From positions 1 to 44,319 of the forward strand of contig NZ_QCXQ01000005.1 of the NCBI RefSeq assembly GCF_003124125.1: a stretch of 44,319 nucleotides of DNA, given 5' to 3'. The translations under genes were made by a program, and so were the position numbers. Shown piece after piece: positions 42,654-44,319 of the stretch. The notes beneath the pieces are model-generated. The model was not told the DNA's origin. It worked only from the letters and a program-made list of their open reading frames with translations, and ran no database searches. Position 1 is the first letter of the stretch. Every line of letters starts with the position of its first letter. This DNA is from Levilactobacillus bambusae (GTDB lineage: Bacteria > Bacillota > Bacilli > Lactobacillales > Lactobacillaceae).

Positions 42654-43283
42654 ATGACTGACAAACCAGTAAAGAAACGCACCCCACGAAAATCAAATCG
42701 GGAATTGATGCAGGCGATCTACGGCGCCGCCCTCACGATTTTAACTGAGGCGGGGTACGACCACGTCACGTTTTCTAGCGTTGCTAAACGGGCTAAGACG
42801 GCTAGGGCGGTTCTTTACCGCCGGTGGCAGAGTCCGTTTGCCTTGCTATACGATGCGGTTCAGTACTTTTCGGATGCCCAAGACGAAACCCCTGAATCGG
42901 TGGATTTAACCGCCCATTCCTTACGGGATAACCTCGTCTATGCGGTGGGCCGGCTCCGAACGTCGTTTCAGTTTTTTGGGACTGACTATCAGTTTATGCA
43001 GGCGTTTTTAGCGGAACTCAGTAGGAAAACGCCGCAAATTAACCAGATCATGGCTGATTTGCGGCGCCAAAACCTTTACTGGATGGACCGAATCTTGGCC
43101 CAGGCTGCAGCCACCGGTGAAATCAACCATCCCGTAACGGATGACGTCAAGCTAGTGCCGTTTCAGCTCATCCTATTTCAGGCCATGACGGACCCCGAAA
43201 AGATTACCGATACCTACGTGGAAAACTTGGTGGATCAGGTTGTTCTACCTGCTTTTCAGGCTTACAACGAAGGAGGAAGTTAA
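42654..43283 (+). CDS. TetR/AcrR-family transcriptional regulator
   Basis: A 209-aa protein. A basic N-terminal tail (KKRTPRKSNRE) precedes the three-helix HTH (AALTILTEAGYDHVTFSSVAKRAKTARAVLYRRW). The remainder is the helical ligand-binding and dimer domain of the type found with AcrR-like repressors. GGGAGGAAG lies a few bases before the ATG. The following dehydrogenase gene begins 2 bases after its stop, so the two share an operon. It may also act on the dyad at 40833 ahead of the YfcC carrier (inference). The ligand is unknown. Confidence 0.9.
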   Translation: MTDKPVKKRTPRKSNRELMQAIYGAALTILTEAGYDHVTFSSVAKRAKTARAVLYRRWQSPFALLYDAVQYFSDAQDETPESVDLTAHSLRDNLVYAVGRLRTSFQFFGTDYQFMQAFLAELSRKTPQINQIMADLRRQNLYWMDRILAQAAATGEINHPVTDDVKLVPFQLILFQAMTDPEKITDTYVENLVDQVVLPAFQAYNEGGS

Positions 43284-43284
43284 G

Positions 43285-44253
43285 ATGACTTCAGTATACT
43301 TATCAGCAAAGCTGCCTGCTAACGCACGTGAAATTCTAACACAGGCGGGCCTGGATATTTCCGAGTATGACGGACCGGGCCTCATTTCACACGACGAACT
43401 CTTGAATCAGATTCCTGGTAAGGACATATTAATTACGCCGCTTTCGACGATCGTTGACGATGCCGTGATGGCGGCCGATCCAGATCTCAAGCTCATTGCT
43501 AATTTTGGCGCGGGAGTCAATAATATTGATACGGAAGCGGCCGCCAACCGGCACATTCCGGTGACGAATACGCCGATGGTTTCCACGACGTCCACCGCCG
43601 AAGTAACCACCGGCCTCATTATTAGCCTGCTGCACCGAATCGTTGAAGGTGATCGGGTGATGCGGACAACTGGGTTTGACGGGTGGGCACCCCTGTACTT
43701 TTTGGGTCATGAACTATCTGGTAAAACCCTGGGAATCATCGGAATGGGACAGATAGGTCAGGCCGTAGCAAAACGGATGCATGCGTTTGACATGCCCATT
43801 CTATACAGTCAGCGGCACCCGTTAACGAAGGCCCAGGAGGTCGAACTGGGCGCGACCTTTGTTTCGCAAGCTGAACTGGTGAAGCAGGCGGATGTCATTA
43901 CCATCCACAGTCCGCTAACGCCGGAAACCCACCATATGTTAGGGGCGGCCGAGTTTAAGGCCATGAAGCCGACCGCCTACCTGATCAACGCTGCACGGGG
44001 GCCCATCATTGATGAAGCGGCGTTACTTTCAGCCCTTGAAGACCATGAACTGGCCGGGGCAGCACTGGACGTTTACGAGCACGAACCCAACGTGGATGCC
44101 GGATTTAAGGCCCTACCAAACGTCATTCTAACGCCCCACATTGGGAACGCAACGGTTGAAGCCCGTACAGCGATGGCCCAGATTGTTGCCGATAACGCCG
44201 TAAAGGTCGCCGAGGGGAAAGTCCCGGAGTATGTTGTTAATGGGGTTAAGTAA
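43285..44253 (+). CDS. D-isomer-specific 2-hydroxyacid dehydrogenase (glyoxylate/hydroxypyruvate reductase-like)
   Basis: A 322-aa cytoplasmic NAD(P)-dependent enzyme that interconverts 2-oxo and D-2-hydroxy acids. The Rossmann motif is GIIGMGQIGQAVAKRM (about residue 150). The catalytic Arg lies in INAARGPIIDE, Glu in DVYEHEP, and His in TPHIGNAT. NFGAGVNNIDT is the substrate-loop signature of the family. ATG 43285 has AAGGAGGAAG ahead of it; the longer frame from 43240 overlaps tetR and lacks a ribosome site. Substrate and cofactor choice cannot be fixed. Nothing further is identifiable in the last 66 bases of the window. Confidence 0.92.
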   Translation: MTSVYLSAKLPANAREILTQAGLDISEYDGPGLISHDELLNQIPGKDILITPLSTIVDDAVMAADPDLKLIANFGAGVNNIDTEAAANRHIPVTNTPMVSTTSTAEVTTGLIISLLHRIVEGDRVMRTTGFDGWAPLYFLGHELSGKTLGIIGMGQIGQAVAKRMHAFDMPILYSQRHPLTKAQEVELGATFVSQAELVKQADVITIHSPLTPETHHMLGAAEFKAMKPTAYLINAARGPIIDEAALLSALEDHELAGAALDVYEHEPNVDAGFKALPNVILTPHIGNATVEARTAMAQIVADNAVKVAEGKVPEYVVNGVK

Positions 44254-44319
44254 GGGTTAATTATCACTATTAGGCTATGTGGTAAGAACGAGTCTAATAA
44301 AAAGGAACGACTCCAATTT

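Overview
The window comes from a low-to-mid GC Gram-positive bacterium of the family Lactobacillaceae. Supporting signs are strong AAGGAGG-type ribosome binding sites, a T-box leader, an LPXTG anchor (LPQTG), lipoprotein signals, PepN, oleate hydratase, a choloylglycine-hydrolase-family enzyme and a YfcC carrier. Heavy use of CGG arginine codons fits the Levilactobacillus/Lactiplantibacillus side of the family. The species cannot be fixed by reading alone. There is no phage block, CRISPR array, IS element or rRNA operon.

Left region (1-6843), visibly AT-richer than the rest: the C-terminus of a serine-rich-repeat LPXTG adhesin; four co-directional genes (622-3879) that look like a two-gene glycosyltransferase-like module duplicated in tandem; and two paralogous secreted Ig-like proteins (4032-6776). 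It ends at a tRNA-Ser(GCU) gene whose 3' end faces it.

6.9-18 kb: a TMEM175-like channel and a small protein of unknown function (minus strand), a matrixin-like secreted metalloprotease, a choloylglycine-hydrolase-family Ntn hydrolase, an orphan AP2-type protein with a long structured upstream region, a lipoprotein, and a padR/DHA2-MFS efflux operon under a perfect palindromic operator. Then come a T-box-controlled asnS of the long E. coli type, and a small membrane ORF upstream of oleate hydratase.

18.1-30.2 kb: an exopolysaccharide locus. A glycosyltransferase and the priming phosphoglycosyl transferase run leftward. Divergent from them is a rightward operon: glycosyltransferase, DegT-type sugar aminotransferase, Wzz-like protein, GT4, GT2, Wzy-like polymerase, Wzx-like flippase, rmlA, rmlB. 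With RmlA and RmlB, an aminotransferase, and no RmlC/RmlD, the likely precursor is a dTDP-amino-dideoxyhexose rather than dTDP-rhamnose. No BY-kinase or phosphatase gene is present here.

30.3-44.3 kb: pepN, a PNPOx-like flavin protein, a tandem pair of arylsulfate sulfotransferase-family lipoproteins, cyclopropane fatty acid synthase, a TehA/SLAC1-type transporter divergent from a LysR regulator with a dyad between them, a YfcC-family carrier with an operator-like dyad at its predicted start site, and a tetR/D-2-hydroxyacid dehydrogenase operon. Most transcription units end in clear intrinsic terminators.

The best candidates for something undescribed are the duplicated module beside the adhesin, the tandem sulfotransferase lipoproteins, the small ORF ahead of oleate hydratase, and two unexplained structured non-coding stretches (about 10.04-10.43 kb and 40.67-40.76 kb).
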